Assembly (NCBI GenBank): GCA_016490735.1
Contig: JAEMWC010001120.1
Span: 42,501 to 106,500 of the forward strand
Source of the DNA: Pachyseris speciosa
Lineage: Eukaryota; Cnidaria; Anthozoa; Scleractinia; Pachyseridae
Direction of reading: 5' to 3'
Length of the DNA: 64,000 nucleotides
The position numbers and the translations under genes are program-made. Below, in pieces: positions 44,715 through 56,685 of the stretch. Position 1 is the stretch's first letter, and each line of letters begins with the position of its first letter. The notes beneath the pieces are model-generated. The model had not been told where the DNA came from. It ran no database searches and saw only the letters and a list, made by a program, of their open reading frames with translations.

Positions 44715-44855
44715 TACGTAATTGAATGCATGCTTGCTTACGTACTTACTTGCTTACTTACTTGCTCGCTTGCTTGATTAATTAGTTACTTACTTTCTTT
44801 CTGCTTGCTTGCTTGCCTGCTTACTTACTTACTTGCATGCTTGCACGCTTACGTA
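44715..44855. repeat. Degenerate (TTGC/TTAC)n array
   Basis: Imperfect tetramers GCTTGCTTACTTACTTGC and relatives. Confidence 0.85.
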
Positions 44856-44904
44856 CTAAGGCAAATTGTCTGTTATCGACCTTTTAGCCGCCAGTCCCTT
44901 TATC

Positions 44905-47900
44905 TCAGCATCGTTCTCCAAACCACCACTGTGTGGTAGAACCGCTGTTTGACGAGCATCTGTGAAGAGGGTTCACAGTCACGTAACCTCCAAAGTTATC
45001 CTCACCGTCTGGGTCACGCAGAGCATGTGGGAATTCTCTCTCACACACTTTTATGTTAGAATCAACGTGCGGATGCCATTTGTTTCCTTGATAAAGGTCG
45101 GCGGTGCAGTTATAACAGTCGTATCCTCTGATGTTTATATATTCATATTTGAAGCATTTTCTGCCCCAATGAGACATAATGTCAACAACGGCAAATGTAC
45201 TTCTTAAGTAATCCGTGTAGTTGAGGCCATCAACGTTAAAGTTGCATGTGGCTCGAAAATGCGTGGAGTTGGCTGCAATCGCGCTCATCCGGGGCATGGA
45301 CAAGCGAAACTTATTCCAGTCAAAGTTGTCTTGGTTGACAGGGTAATTTTTATAAAATGCCTTCTCTTTAAACTCTGAGCTGTTAGCCAAGCTGAACGAC
45401 TCAACAAGAGACCAAACAAATCCGTTCTCGGACGAAAAGTCGCAGAACTCTTCGTACAAGGTACTGCTTGCTGCATCATACATTTGATACACACCAGACG
45501 ACGACCTTGGATAATTTTGTGTTTGTTCCTTGCACGATCTTGCTCTTCGCTTCTGACACATTTTACCGAAGTATTCCGCTGTGCACGTGCAGCTGAATTT
45601 GTTTTTGGCGTGGTCGCATAGCTCAGTACATGTTCCACCATTAACACACGGCTTCTGGGCACAGCACTGGTTACTGCAGGGTAAATTAGAGCAGGGTCTT
45701 TCTCCAGGAAACTGAAACAGAGAAACAAAGACTTGTGATTAAGACGTATGACTGCAAAATACGAGCTTACGGGTGCCTTGTAAGTTTGACGTTTACAATT
45801 TGGAATAAAGCATAAAAGAAGTCAGCCTTACAATGGGTCTTTGGCCAATTAGAGCCGACGCCTTGGCCAACACCCAGCCTCGATGCCATCATCCTTTCAA
45901 GTGTCCCCCTTGTTCTTTGATTTCTGCTTTTATTCTGATTATTTTATAATAGCTTTCTACCTACCCCTTGTCTTTTTTTTCTTTTTCCAGTTTTTTTTTT
46001 CTCAAGATGATTTGGTTAAATCGGGTTTTGGCATGTTTACGTTTTGTCCATTCAATTTTATAATAAATAGCAGAAAATACCATTTACTAGACACTTTTAG
46101 GGAAAAAAAAACGGACGGCCGTTCGGAACCCCGTACGCCTACATCATAACCAAAACCAAAATGTTTCTTATCCATAGGTTACCATATTTTCTTAACACAT
46201 ATTTTCTTATTGTTTAACACTGGACAAACACTGATGAAGGGGTTATCCCTGAAATGTCCGATTGTTAAAAATACAGTTTTTAAGCACTCAAAACAACAAC
46301 AAAACTTTCATTTAGCATTGAGATAACATTAATTCATTGTACAGACACTAGTATTTTACTGAAAAATCCACTACTCGAAAAATTCAAACGACGGCACTAC
46401 ATCCGGGAACCGAGTGGCGTATTGGCCATTATTTGCAGTTGTTAACGCAAGGAGTCAATGAAAAATGGCGAGCGATAGGTCCGTGGGTCATTCGTCCATT
46501 CAATTTTCAATTCAAATTAAAAATTGAAAATCGATTTCAATTTTTGATTTTCCTTTTTCTTTTTCACGCGAAATCAATAAACGCTTATTTGTAAACATTT
46601 CACCGTTTTCACGTTTATAAGGAACAAAAATAACACTTAGATTTTTTTTTGTGCAGTTACCATTGAATAGAAAATCAAACAGGTTATGGCATTTATTTAT
46701 TAGCAGGAAAACCATTGTCGAAGTCTTTTTTCATCTAAGATTACATGAATTTAGAAGAAAGTCTAAAATTGAAAATTGCAATCAATTTTCAATTTTTGTT
46801 TTTGTGCAAAGAATTGATCAATCGTATGCAGTCAGAGTGACAAAAGTACCCAAGAGCGGGTGGGGGGAGGGAATGCTTTGCCGCCATCTTGAATGCTGGA
46901 AAGACCCTAAGAGAACTGGCTTTAGGAAGGGAAGTAGGAAATTTAAACAGCTTGAGCAGTCTCCATCACTATCCCCAGCTAAATATGGACGACGTAAGCG
47001 TCGAGTACTATGTACTTATTGACTGAGTCAGGTTTATATGGTCTCGGGTACCCGAGACAACCCTCCCCCCCCCCCCCCCCCCCGAGACAACTTTACCGAG
47101 CGTTTATATGAGAATTGCGTGACCGAGACAAAGTTGACCCTACTTAGTTATTCAAAGCACGTCTCAAATTTACAAATCCTCATTTGCCCTTCTTTCTTTG
47201 TATTTGATCGCTCTTTGATTGAATATCGTCAATATTGATTGAAAGTTTCCTTCCTAGGTTCATTTTTGCTTCGATACTTCTTTTTATAAAAGGACCAGTG
47301 GGCAATCAGCCAATTCGAAGTTTGTAACGTGTCACATAACTTAGCTTCGTACTTAGCTCCGAATCAGTTTCTTCCCCGCTCTCTACTCGTGTCTGATCAC
47401 TGTGGGTAATGCTGGCTTTCAAAATGTAATTCCTTGAAATAAATTTGCGTTTTTTAACTCAAAAATTGGACCGAAATAACTTTTTTTCGCATACGCGCAT
47501 ATTTAATTTTCGGCCGTCTCGTCCCGGGTAGGCGAGACAAAGTGTTTACATGAGAAAAAGTTGTCCCGGTTGCCAGGGTTACCCTATCTGCCGAGGCGAG
47601 ACAACTCGCCTACCCGAGTTATCTCGCCCACCCGAGTTGTCTCTCCCATCTCATGTTAACGGTTGGTAGAACTTTTCAAAGAAATAAGTGGAAAAATAGC
47701 TCACCCAGGGTAACTCGGGGGAGGGTTGTCTCGGGTACCCGAGACCATATAAACAGGCCATCTGAGTCAGGTCGGTACGGAAAGAAAAATATTTGGCTCG
47801 AGGTCATGGCTTACGGACCATACCCTGGCTCCACAGGCCCGTTGAAAAAAATAAATACCGTTTCCCTGAAAAGCCAAAATAGATCGCCGCGTAAATTCCC

Positions 47901-48774
47901 TCCTTCAAACGAAAAAAATAACCTCTGGCACCCAGGGTATACGGACCAAGGCGGCGCAGTAAATGTTTTATCATATGGCTTCCTTAGACTGTTTGTGAAG
48001 GGCGTAGAAGACGAAACAACAAAGTTGCAAAGAAAATTGATGTAATGTGTTTTTTGTATTTGCTTTCTGGTTGTTAAATGGTTAAACGCGACGAAATGCT
48101 CCAAAATCGTATCCCTCGGGACCGTACGTGTTCCTAACAGGGCCGTACTGCATTTTTCGGCCCTGGCGTGCGTTTATCAATACCCCAGAAAACATTTTTG
48201 GCCCGGGAAGTATTTTTCAAGTTCGTTTTCAGTCGATTGGTACTAGCGACTTGGGCCGACTATAAATAGGGTGCTTTCTTAAAAGATTATTAAAAATATT
48301 AGAAATTGAATTTTTGTCAACGACCCTAATGGAGTTTTCGGGAGTTTTGAGAAACGCGCGCCTACTTGGGATAAAATGCACGGCTCTCAGACGGGAATTT
48401 TCTCAATAGTTTGGGATGAAAAGCGCGTGGGGCCTTACTGGTCTCATGATAAGTAAAGATCCTGCTGTAAGTCAGCGGAAAACACATTCTAAAGTATGTG
48501 TGTTGCTAAGAGAAGCAAGGTATTTTATGGACATGTAAATACAAATCTGACAAACTGATGCAATAGCCATAGGATACATCATAAATTATTAAATAAATTT
48601 TCACGTATTATTACCTGATGAAAACCGACGGAATGTGAATGTGTTTTACTTATCGGTTTCAAGACTTTCTCGAGTGTTTCCTTCTCCCTCACCAAAAAAG
48701 GAGCAAATTGAGAAGTTGGATGCATGTAAGATATGCACAAATGATGAAGACTTACGAGCAAATATATCAGAATT

Positions 48775-48817
<43 letters not shown>

Positions 48818-50348
48818 CAACCAACACTAACAGTTCAAGCGCACCAACCCAAGCAACAACTTCCTTGCGTTCTTCATTTGACAGGCAATTTTGCACGTGT
48901 ATCCCGGCATACTTAAAACTAAACCCTTTTAACTGGCCTCAAACTAACGCCTCTCCTATCAGGATACGCTTCGTTTAGCAATAAACTGACTTCAGAGTGT
49001 GTTTTCGGCTGAGTCACAACAATGATCTTTAAGCACTCGACGCTTACGTCGTCCATATTTAGTCGGAGATAGTGGTGAAGACTGCTCAAGCTGTTTAAAT
49101 TTCCTACTTCCCTTCCTAAAGCCAGTTCTCTTAGGGTCTTTCCAGCATTCAAGGTGGCGGCAAAGCATTCCCTCCCCCGCCCCCGCTTGGGTACTTTTGT
49201 CACTCTGACTACACACGATTGATCAATTCTTCGCACAAAAACAAAAATTGAAAATTGATTGCAATTTTCAATTTTGGACTTTCCCCTAAATTCATGTAAT
49301 CGTAGACGAAACGAGATTACGACAATGGTTTTCCTGCTGATAATTAAATGCCATAGCTTGTTTGATTTTCTATTCAATGGTAATTGCACAAAAATAAAAG
49401 TCTGAGTGTTATTTTGGTTCCTTATAAACGTGAAAACGGTTAAATGTTTAAAAATACGCGAGAAAAAAAAAATGAAAATCAAAAATTGACATCGATTTTC
49501 AATTTTTAATTTGAATTGAAAATTGAATGGACGAATGACCCACGGACCGGTATAGCTGCGTAATTGCAATACTAGCCGTAAGACTTATTTTCTGGAGAAT
49601 AAGAAGTGTTGTGTTTTTTGTCTATATATTAAAAAGAAAATCACACGGTGGCTTGAAGGTATGAATTTTATTTTCTAGTGTTTAAAAACAATTTTTACAC
49701 AGGTGCTGGGCGCTTTCGTAAAATATTGTTTCCACTGCTGCACTCGAAAATAAAATTATCTTCTCAATTCGTTCCGCCGTGTACTGATTATCAGGTACAT
49801 GCTGTAGTCATACAGAAGTTTCAAGAATATAGGAAAATTGCCCCAATTGCTATATGCTAATTTCATTTAATTCAGTCGGCACAATCCTTATTTTATTTTC
49901 TCTGGGTTTTGCAACACCATAAATTCACCGTGTAAGGAAGAACTTTATTTGAAAGAAAAACAGAGAAACATATAAATATAAGACATAAAGCTAAACTAAC
50001 CTTTACTGCAAATTCTCTTTTCATGTCGAAATACGTGTAACCAACTTCTTCGACAAAATCATCGGGTGACGAAAATCTGTCTTCTTCCAGCAGCTCACAG
50101 CGACTGTCCTTCATCTGGTAAGCTTGGCACCTGCATTTATCTTCAAAGCATTTCACGTGACAGTCAAACGGTTTCTTGACAGTAAAGTTCTTAAAGCTCT
50201 GGCCCAACATAGCATGATGGCTTATTCCTGTTTGAGCAAAATTACCTCGACTCTGCTCACATTCGTCTCCGCACTTTGCGGGGGCAAAATTCAGGTTGCA
50301 CCCCAGAAGGAGAGTGGAGATGGCGAATACATACAGTATAACTTCCAT
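44905..50348 (-). CDS. Secreted PAN-EGF protein, two exons
   Basis: Exon 1 is 50348-50001 (116 codons, donor AAAG|GTTAGT); exon 2 is 45711-44905 (after CTGTTTCAG; 268 codons plus stop). Both junctions are phase 0, giving about 384 residues. Order: signal peptide (ILYVFAISTLLLG); PAN/apple-like region around residues 30-110 (CHVKCFEDKCRCQAYQMK); EGF-like domain about 132-168 (CVNGGTC... CTCTAEYFGKMC); then a roughly 200-residue C-terminal domain rich in conserved Cys, Trp and Tyr (FRLSMPRM, YEYINIRGYDCYNC, EDNFGGYVTVNP, WWFGERC) that I cannot name. No lesions. Likely extracellular adhesion or matrix role by domains only. The 4.3-kb intron holds inverted repeats and a MITE. Start chosen at MEVILYV because it gives a clean signal peptide. 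Confidence 0.8.
45712..46477. other. Intron sequence; hammerhead-like motif
   Basis: Within the PAN-EGF intron. At 46231-46258 (plus) CTGATGA, a 4-bp stem AGGG/CCCT and GAAATGTC follow hammerhead order, but stem III is missing and stem I is weak. Such motifs resemble those at Penelope-like element ends. Confidence 0.35.
46478..47006 (+). repeat. Inverted ~520-bp repeat, left arm
   Basis: Near-identical inverse of 49034-49548. Starts GGTCCGTGGGTCATTCGTCC and ends GTAAGCGTCGAGT; rich in AAAATTGAAAATTG. A peptide-like frame (ECWKDPKRTGFRKGSRKF) is conserved in both arms, but no function is recognised. Confidence 0.85.
47031..47761. mobile_element. Foldback DNA element, hAT-like
   Basis: Termini TTTATATGGTCTCGGGTACC and GGTACCCGAGACCATATAAA with many GAGACAACTCG-type subrepeats. 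CTGAGTCA stands at both outer sides (47023-47030 and 47762-47769), extending to 11 identical bases with GGT. A poly-C run lies at about 47066-47082. Confidence 0.8.
47770..49033. other. Intron sequence, with (TTTA)n at 48774-48818
   Basis: Loop between the inverted arms. Open frames here are not recognised; one microsatellite. Confidence 0.5.
49034..49548 (-). repeat. Inverted ~520-bp repeat, right arm
   Basis: See 46478-47006. Together the arms could form a long hairpin in the intron RNA. Confidence 0.85.
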
Positions 50349-50375
50349 TTCTGTTTTGCCTCCCCGTTTGAACAA

Positions 50376-51010
50376 AATTTAACTTCGTCAAACCACAGAA
50401 AGCTTCGTTTGCAAAAATAACAAGTTACCTCACGTCACACGTTCGATCAATAAAATTATCTCATTTGGTGGCTGAAGTTATAAGTGTGCACCTGCTTTTG
50501 AGAAAATGACCTGCCAGTTACAGAAGACGTCTGAAATGTTTCTGATTCAATATAAGGATGATGATCGATCAATATATACCAATGTTACGAATCACGTCAC
50601 CTAGGTATGAAAATGTAAGGATAGTGCACTATGAAGCAGTGAATGCTGCATATTAATGCACTATTATAAGCGTTCCACGAACCTGTTCCACGTCTGAGAC
50701 ATTTATAAGTGAACTTCTAACAAGTTCTTTTTTAGTGGCTAGGGGGCTTTTCCACACATCTAACAGAGATTCACAAAGCAAAGGAGCAGGCATTAACATT
50801 AAACGGCCGTATTAACGTCGGTAGAATACTGTTGGTAGTGACCTACCACCCAGGTTTTCCTAACATTAAGTGGGGGACGGGTACTCAGAGAGTGATTGAA
50901 ATCCTCTATACATTGCTCAGAAAGATGCAAAAATGGGGAAATCCATGTTTTTGGCCGTTAGAATAACCAAAACGTAAGAGAACGTCCCTTTTCATGCCAG
51001 GCGAAAAGGA
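50376..51010 (-). promoter_or_regulatory. Upstream region of the PAN-EGF gene
   Basis: Inverse of 21300-22296. Closest to the start: CGATCAATAAAAT (50443-50455) and GTTATAAGTGTGCACCTGC (50477-50495), read on minus as ATTTTATTGATCG and GCAGGTGCACACTTATAAC. AGACGTCTTCTG lies at 50521-50532. Conserved while surrounding sequence has diverged. Confidence 0.6.
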
Positions 51011-51111
51011 AGGATTTTAGCGTACTTCAGCTGAGTCCTCCCCCTCTCATTTTCTGTCTTCCAGATATTTATAATAAGAAAGGTGACTAGGTAGCGTGTC
51101 TAGACTGTCAA

Positions 51112-51272
51112 CAGGGACCGCGGAGGGGGAGGGGGTGGTAGGGCTATTTTCACTTAATTGTTGGGTTGATTTTTTAGGGCTCCAGATGACATGTATAATG
51201 TATGAATTTTACCACTTGAACTTCCCCAGATGTTTTAGCCCTACTACTTTAAAATGGCCTCCGCGGTCCCTG
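51112..51272. mobile_element. MITE with CAGGGACCGCGGAGG termini
   Basis: Inverted ends CAGGGACCGCGGAGG and CCTCCGCGGTCCCTG, 161 bp overall. The body is only partly palindromic. Confidence 0.75.
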
Positions 51273-53220
51273 GTCTAGCACATTCCTCATTCCTCTTGCT
51301 TTGCCAGTGGAGAAGACAATCTTCTCTTGTCCTTGTTTTCCCAACAGTAACTGATTCGCTTGTTTCGTTCGATCGTCTAGCCTATCCAAGTTTAATTCAG
51401 CGTTTCTTTTTATTCTGAAGCGAAACCAGCCGACTGAATTTCCTTAATATTTCAAACAGAGTCTTTCATTGCCAGGAAAGGCAAACCCTTTCCGTTCCAA
51501 CTAGATGACGCAATTTCGACGTCGCAATATTTAACGCAATTCGGTAATGGGCTGTAGTTTTTAAAACTCCGGAAGCAAATGAACCAGCTTTAAGCAGCAA
51601 CTAATTTATGAAAAAGAAAAGGCGAATTTTTTTAAAACTCGAAACGCTCAAATCTTTGGAAATGGAAGGGGAAATGATTGGCAGTTATGCATGGACAAGG
51701 CAAAAATAAAATATTGTTGAGCTCTTCAACAAAAACGTTAACAACGTTAAAAATGTCCTGTGCCTATAGCATCTAAGCTTTTACGTTTTTGCGTTTCCTA
51801 ACATGAAATTATTTCCTAGGGGAATAATGAAATTAAAAAGGCGTACCTTACATATCTTGACTGATTGAGTCTATAAAATTGAAACTAGAGCTCCTTGTTC
51901 CAATCCGTCGCAGGGACAAATGCAATACAGAGTATATGGTATTTATTTTCCCAGGGTTTACAGGCTAAAAGCTTATTATGCACCTTTATATTGGGAAGTA
52001 TCTTTTTAGCACAATATCGCCTGCTGTTTGACAGGTTATAACTCAAGCGAGGAAAAACACATCATGAAATATAGAATAATGCTTTAGAACATGGAGTACT
52101 CGGCAAGTTGATACTTTCCAATATTTCCTGCTGTCAAATTTTAATTATTTCATTGCTGCGAGACCATAAATTATTTTTTTACCATTTAGGATTGTAATAT
52201 AGTAGTAAACATCTCATTTCATTTTTGTTGCCCTTTCAGGCATTATCCTCTTTGGCGCACGGGAGCCTATTACGCAGACCCAATTATGTGGATTCAGTAT
52301 TTTGAGACATTTTAACATTTGAAATGGTTTTATCCATTACAGTTTCAATACATTATGTGACTAATGGCCAATTAATCTTCTTGTGACCTTTACGAGCAGC
52401 TGAATTTGACAAGCAGCGTGAAAGATGTCACGTTTGTCTCACGATGTTACGTAGTGTGGATCGCAAAACGGTTTCGACCACCTTTTGCCGTTAGTTATTT
52501 ATATTTATATTTTAATAAACGAACAGGAGTGTTTTACGAAGTTTAAAACTGCGATATCTTTGGACGGCTTCTAAAACTTCTGTCGCTTGATCTGTCCATC
52601 CTTACACTAATATTTAGATTGTGGTTTATTTTGGCCTGTAATAAAGTCGGACGTAAAATTTAGCCCTCTCTATTTCAGGTATAAAGACAATCATTTAACA
52701 TTAATTTCTTTTTCATTCTTAATACGAATTGTTAATGACTTTTTGAACAGGCGATTAAAACAACTGGCTCCGTGACGTTATGAACGGCACTTACTGAGGG
52801 ATTGTAAAAACCAAAAGCAGCCTAATGAAAAATTAAAGTGGCTATGAGTCTTTGAAAGGATGAGTTCCTCTTTAGCCTTTTGTGATAAAGAAATACTTCA
52901 GTGGCTCAATACATAATCAGTTGATGAATGATTTTTTTTCCAGACTGTTAACCCATTGACTGCACGTTTTACGCAATATGAATGAATCAAATTCGTAAGC
53001 AGCAAAACTAACCAGAATGCGTAGCAGAAAGATAGGCATTGCCGGCTTTTCCACAATAACTGAGTTAAATTGGCAAAGAAAGAAACATTTTCTAATGAAA
53101 AAGTCAAGTAGTGACAAAAAACAAAACAAAACAATAGCAACACAACAAACAAAGAAACAAATAGCATCCCCCAGAAAATTGCACGCCAAATGATGCACCA
53201 GTAAGAAAATAGAAACATTT

Positions 53221-53223
<3 letters not shown>
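51273..53223. other. No gene seen
   Basis: Nearly 2 kb of A+T-rich sequence with no recognised gene or repeat. Confidence 0.5.
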
Positions 53224-53309
<86 letters not shown>

Positions 53310-53333
53310 ACATACATACATACATACATACAT
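53224..53333. repeat. (CA)n followed by (CATA)n
   Basis: CA dinucleotides to 53307, then CATA tetramers to 53333, lying exactly at the 3' end of the minus-strand LINE. Confidence 0.95.
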
Positions 53334-54840
53334 ATCCTTTATTTAAACACGATAAAAGTTTAAAGCATATGCTTGTGGGGTCGTGTGTATAGGATACGAA
53401 TACAAATTAAAAACCAGATAAAAACATGTTAAAACTGAATTACTTCTTAAAAATAATGTTAAAAGAATAATAAGAATAATGTGATTATAGGATTTAAATT
53501 AGGTAAAATACAGACTCAATTTTAAATAAATAACTATGACAGTAAGAGTCATAAAATCCGGCTAAATCTAAAAGCACTGGGAATCGATTGAACTGACTGT
53601 GCACTAGAATATAGGTCCTGGATATACCTGTCCTTCTTCACGTTACGATGAAAAGCCATAAATTGGGAGCCGGTGTAGTACGTGCAGACAGCGTTCCATA
53701 AGATGTCACCTCTATGGCTAATGGAGTTTTTAAGGAAGTACGAATTGAAGCGTGGTACTATGATCCTGTTACTCCGTTTTAAGTCGTAAGCAGCACAAGA
53801 TTTGTTCACTAAGTAAGATAATACGTGGGGAGCTTCGTCACTAAATACCTTGTAAAATAATTTAATCAGTCGAAGCTTGTACAGGTGACTTAAAGTACTC
53901 CACTTGGAATGCTGGTAAACATCAGCAGATGGCATATCGTAGGGCAGATTGTCGATCATCCTTGCTGCCCTATACGGTGAAGTATTTCCAAGGAGTTTAG
54001 CTGTTCTGCATTTGCGGCTCCTCCCCACACGATAAGGCCATATAAAACTGCAGGCAATATAACTTTATAGTACAAATCCAGTAAAGTTTCTCTTCATAGG
54101 AAAGAACTCCTCTTTATGAGATTTAGTTTGTTTACGCGAAAATCTTCTTTAAGTATGTAAGGTGTTGTGACCAAGAAAGTCTGTCGTCAATTGTGATGCC
54201 AAGGAGACGAGTGTGATTAACCCACTCGATTCGATCCTGCCCAATGTTCACCGAGTTTAGAGGCCCGATCATTGTTTTATTTTTTCATCAATAACATTGC
54301 TTCGCACTTTCCCGAGTAATGAGTTAACGAGTTATCTTGGCACCACCTCTTTAAATCTGATAATGCTGGGTTAAGAGATGTCACAGCATTATCCACATTA
54401 TCACCAATACAATCGACAGTGGTGTCATCGGCATACATAAACACGGAGCCAGAGGAAATTGAACTTGGCAGGTCGTTTGTGTATAGTACAAACAGTGTGG
54501 GGCCCAGTATTGATCCTTGTGCAATACCACATCTAACGTTCGCAACAGTAGATTGCCGGACATTCACTTCAGAGAATTGAGTTCGATCTGATAGATAATC
54601 TGTCAGCCATGAGAACAAAGGTCCTTGAATGCCAAACTGATGTCTCAATTTGTGTAGTAGTATCGCATGAGATACGCAGTCGAAAGCCTTTCTGAAGTCT
54701 ATGAACGCTACTGCTACTAAGTTGTTCTGATCAACAGCCTTTCTCCAGGTTTCAGAGAAGTGAACGAGCAATAGTTCTGTGTAATACCACTCGCGATAGG
54801 CCCACTGGTAGTCTGTTATCAGATTGTGATCAAAAACGTG
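53334..54840 (-). mobile_element. CR1/L2-group LINE, 5'-truncated
   Basis: From about 54840 (minus): DYQWAYREW, TELLLVHFSETWRKAV, VAFIDFRKAFDCVSH, IAQGSILGPTLFVLY, MYADDTTVDC, then after several shifts LLGITIDDRLSW, GLIVWGGAANAEQLNSLE and a C-terminal tail to 53549. The 3' end is TTTAAATAAAGGATATG, passing straight into the (TATG)n/(TG)n tract. Confidence 0.8.
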
Positions 54841-55228
54841 GCGGACTACTGTGTCATGGAAAAATTAAGTTCTCCTTCACTGAATGCTTTTAAAATGCAA
54901 TTTCAAACCTTGATTAATACTTTATTACTTTGAACTTTTGTTTCTTCTCACTTTAATACATTAGCTTAGAGCGGTCTAAAGTGCTCAGTATTGAGCGACA
55001 GACCTGAATGGCAAATGGAGCCATTGTATCAGTTTCAACTGAATGCTCCTCAACAGGCTTCCTCACCTCTCGATATCTCATTCCAGTCAGGGAATCCGAA
55101 TTTTCGTTTCATAGCAAAACCATGGTGTTATTATTATTTACTTATAGTTTCATTCACTCAAGTTGTTATTATTAAATCAGTGTCTTTTGAAGTCAACACG
55201 GCTAAATTTTACGTCCTATTTTCGGCAC
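54841..55228. other. No gene seen
   Basis: A 105-codon plus-strand frame (54991-55308) has no recognised domain and overlaps a MITE. Confidence 0.4.
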
Positions 55229-55338
55229 GATTTCCGCACAGTCCCATATATTTTGTGACTCAAACTGTGTTCATGCTCACATTTGGTATAACAGTGATGC
55301 ATGTATAATTAATGTATGCATGGGACTGTGCGGAAATC
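55229..55338. mobile_element. Short MITE
   Basis: Termini GATTTCCGCACAGTCCCAT and ATGGGACTGTGCGGAAATC, 110 bp. Confidence 0.8.
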
Positions 55339-56232
55339 TCTCCCTTTTTTCTTCGCCTAAAATCTAAATATTAGTGTAAAAATGGATTTGTGTACAATGA
55401 AGCTTTCGAAGCCTACACCCAAATCTACGTAGATCGTGTTTATAACAAACAACCAAGAAATACAGTGAATTATATAATTAATTAGTCTATATGCATGGAA
55501 AGGCTTTATTGTTAGAACAGTCTCAGTACAACTAAGATCATCTCGCATTTCGTTTTGAAACTTGGGGATGATACCATGAAACAGGTTTGATGTGCTTACT
55601 TTAGGCGAATTTAGGAGAAAAGTCTACAGGCGCGTGGTACGATTTTCCGCCGTTAGCAGTACAGTTTTTCCTGTTGTAGTGTAGTGATAGTGTGCGATTC
55701 TGCGATTTTCTTACTTTACATGTAGTAATTTTATAAACAAATAGGCCGTGAGTAACTTTAGGGGAAGGTCTGTAATTCCCCGACTGTGGGTTGCAATTCT
55801 ACGATTTTTCTGGAACTGAAAATGATTCCTCCAACTGTCAAGATAAAAGAACGAAGAATATTGATACTGTCTACGATTCTCCCCAATCCATGATTGTGCT
55901 ATGTTGTTCTACGATTTAGCATTTTGATACAATATCGCAGTCTTGGATCTGATGGCCGATCAAGAATAAACAGTTTTGATTCTTCCTTCACAATTTACCT
56001 GATTTGATTTTAACGAAAGCTTACCTGTTCCACAAAAGCACACATCCTTCTTTTCCTGTGCTGGTGAACCATCATTTCAAGTGGAATGGAACTAAAAAAC
56101 CTGAAGAAACGTTCCATTGAATCAACCGCCCGCCGCCATGTGCCGGCCAGGAATTAAAAATAACGGTTTTTCTGTGAGCCCGCAATTAGGGGTGTTTACC
56201 AAAGCGGCTCATTTATTCTCAGTTTCCTGACC
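55339..56232. other. No gene seen
   Basis: Non-coding, with repeated GCGATTCT/ACGATTCT motifs at 55690-55930. Confidence 0.45.
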
Positions 56233-56527
56233 AATCTCGTACCCAGAGTCCTCGGGCTGTTTGGTCAGCAGGTGGACGCCCTGATAGACTCTGGGATAAT
56301 AGAAAAAATTAAATTTTTTGATTGGCTAGCCCGTAACGGCTTCCATTGTTTTACCCCAGATTTACTGGGAAAATCGCCGGTCCATTATCCCAGACAATCT
56401 GGGGTAAAACAATGGAAGCCGTTACGGGCCAGCCAATCAAAAAATTTGATTTTTTACCATTATCCCAGGGTCTCTCCTGGCGTTTAACCGTTGGCCAAAG
56501 AGCCTGAGGACTCTGGGTACGAGATTG
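56233..56527. mobile_element. Foldback MITE, ~140-bp arms
   Basis: Ends CAATCTCGTACCCAGAGTCC and GGACTCTGGGTACGAGATTG; inner arms share AACGGCTTCCATTGTTTTAC. TCCTGAC lies just outside both ends, a probable target duplication. Confidence 0.85.
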
Positions 56528-56685
56528 TCTCCTGACGCGAATCCTGATTTCCAACATGGCTGCTGGCTTCGTGGTGCTGTCGTATTGGGCTTTTTCTTTT
56601 CTTGCCCGTACCTTTGTCGTGCAATAAGTGGCCAGAAATCATTTGATGGAATTTGTGATAACTCAAAGAAGGGACCGAATAACAG

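Noticed and set aside
46651..47022. 123-codon ORF conserved in both inverted arms
   Set aside because: Conservation follows from the recent inverted duplication; codons show no protein-like constraint that I can judge by eye.
48919..49569. 216-codon minus-strand ORF
   Set aside because: Lies across the right inverted arm; low-complexity N-terminus and no recognised domain.
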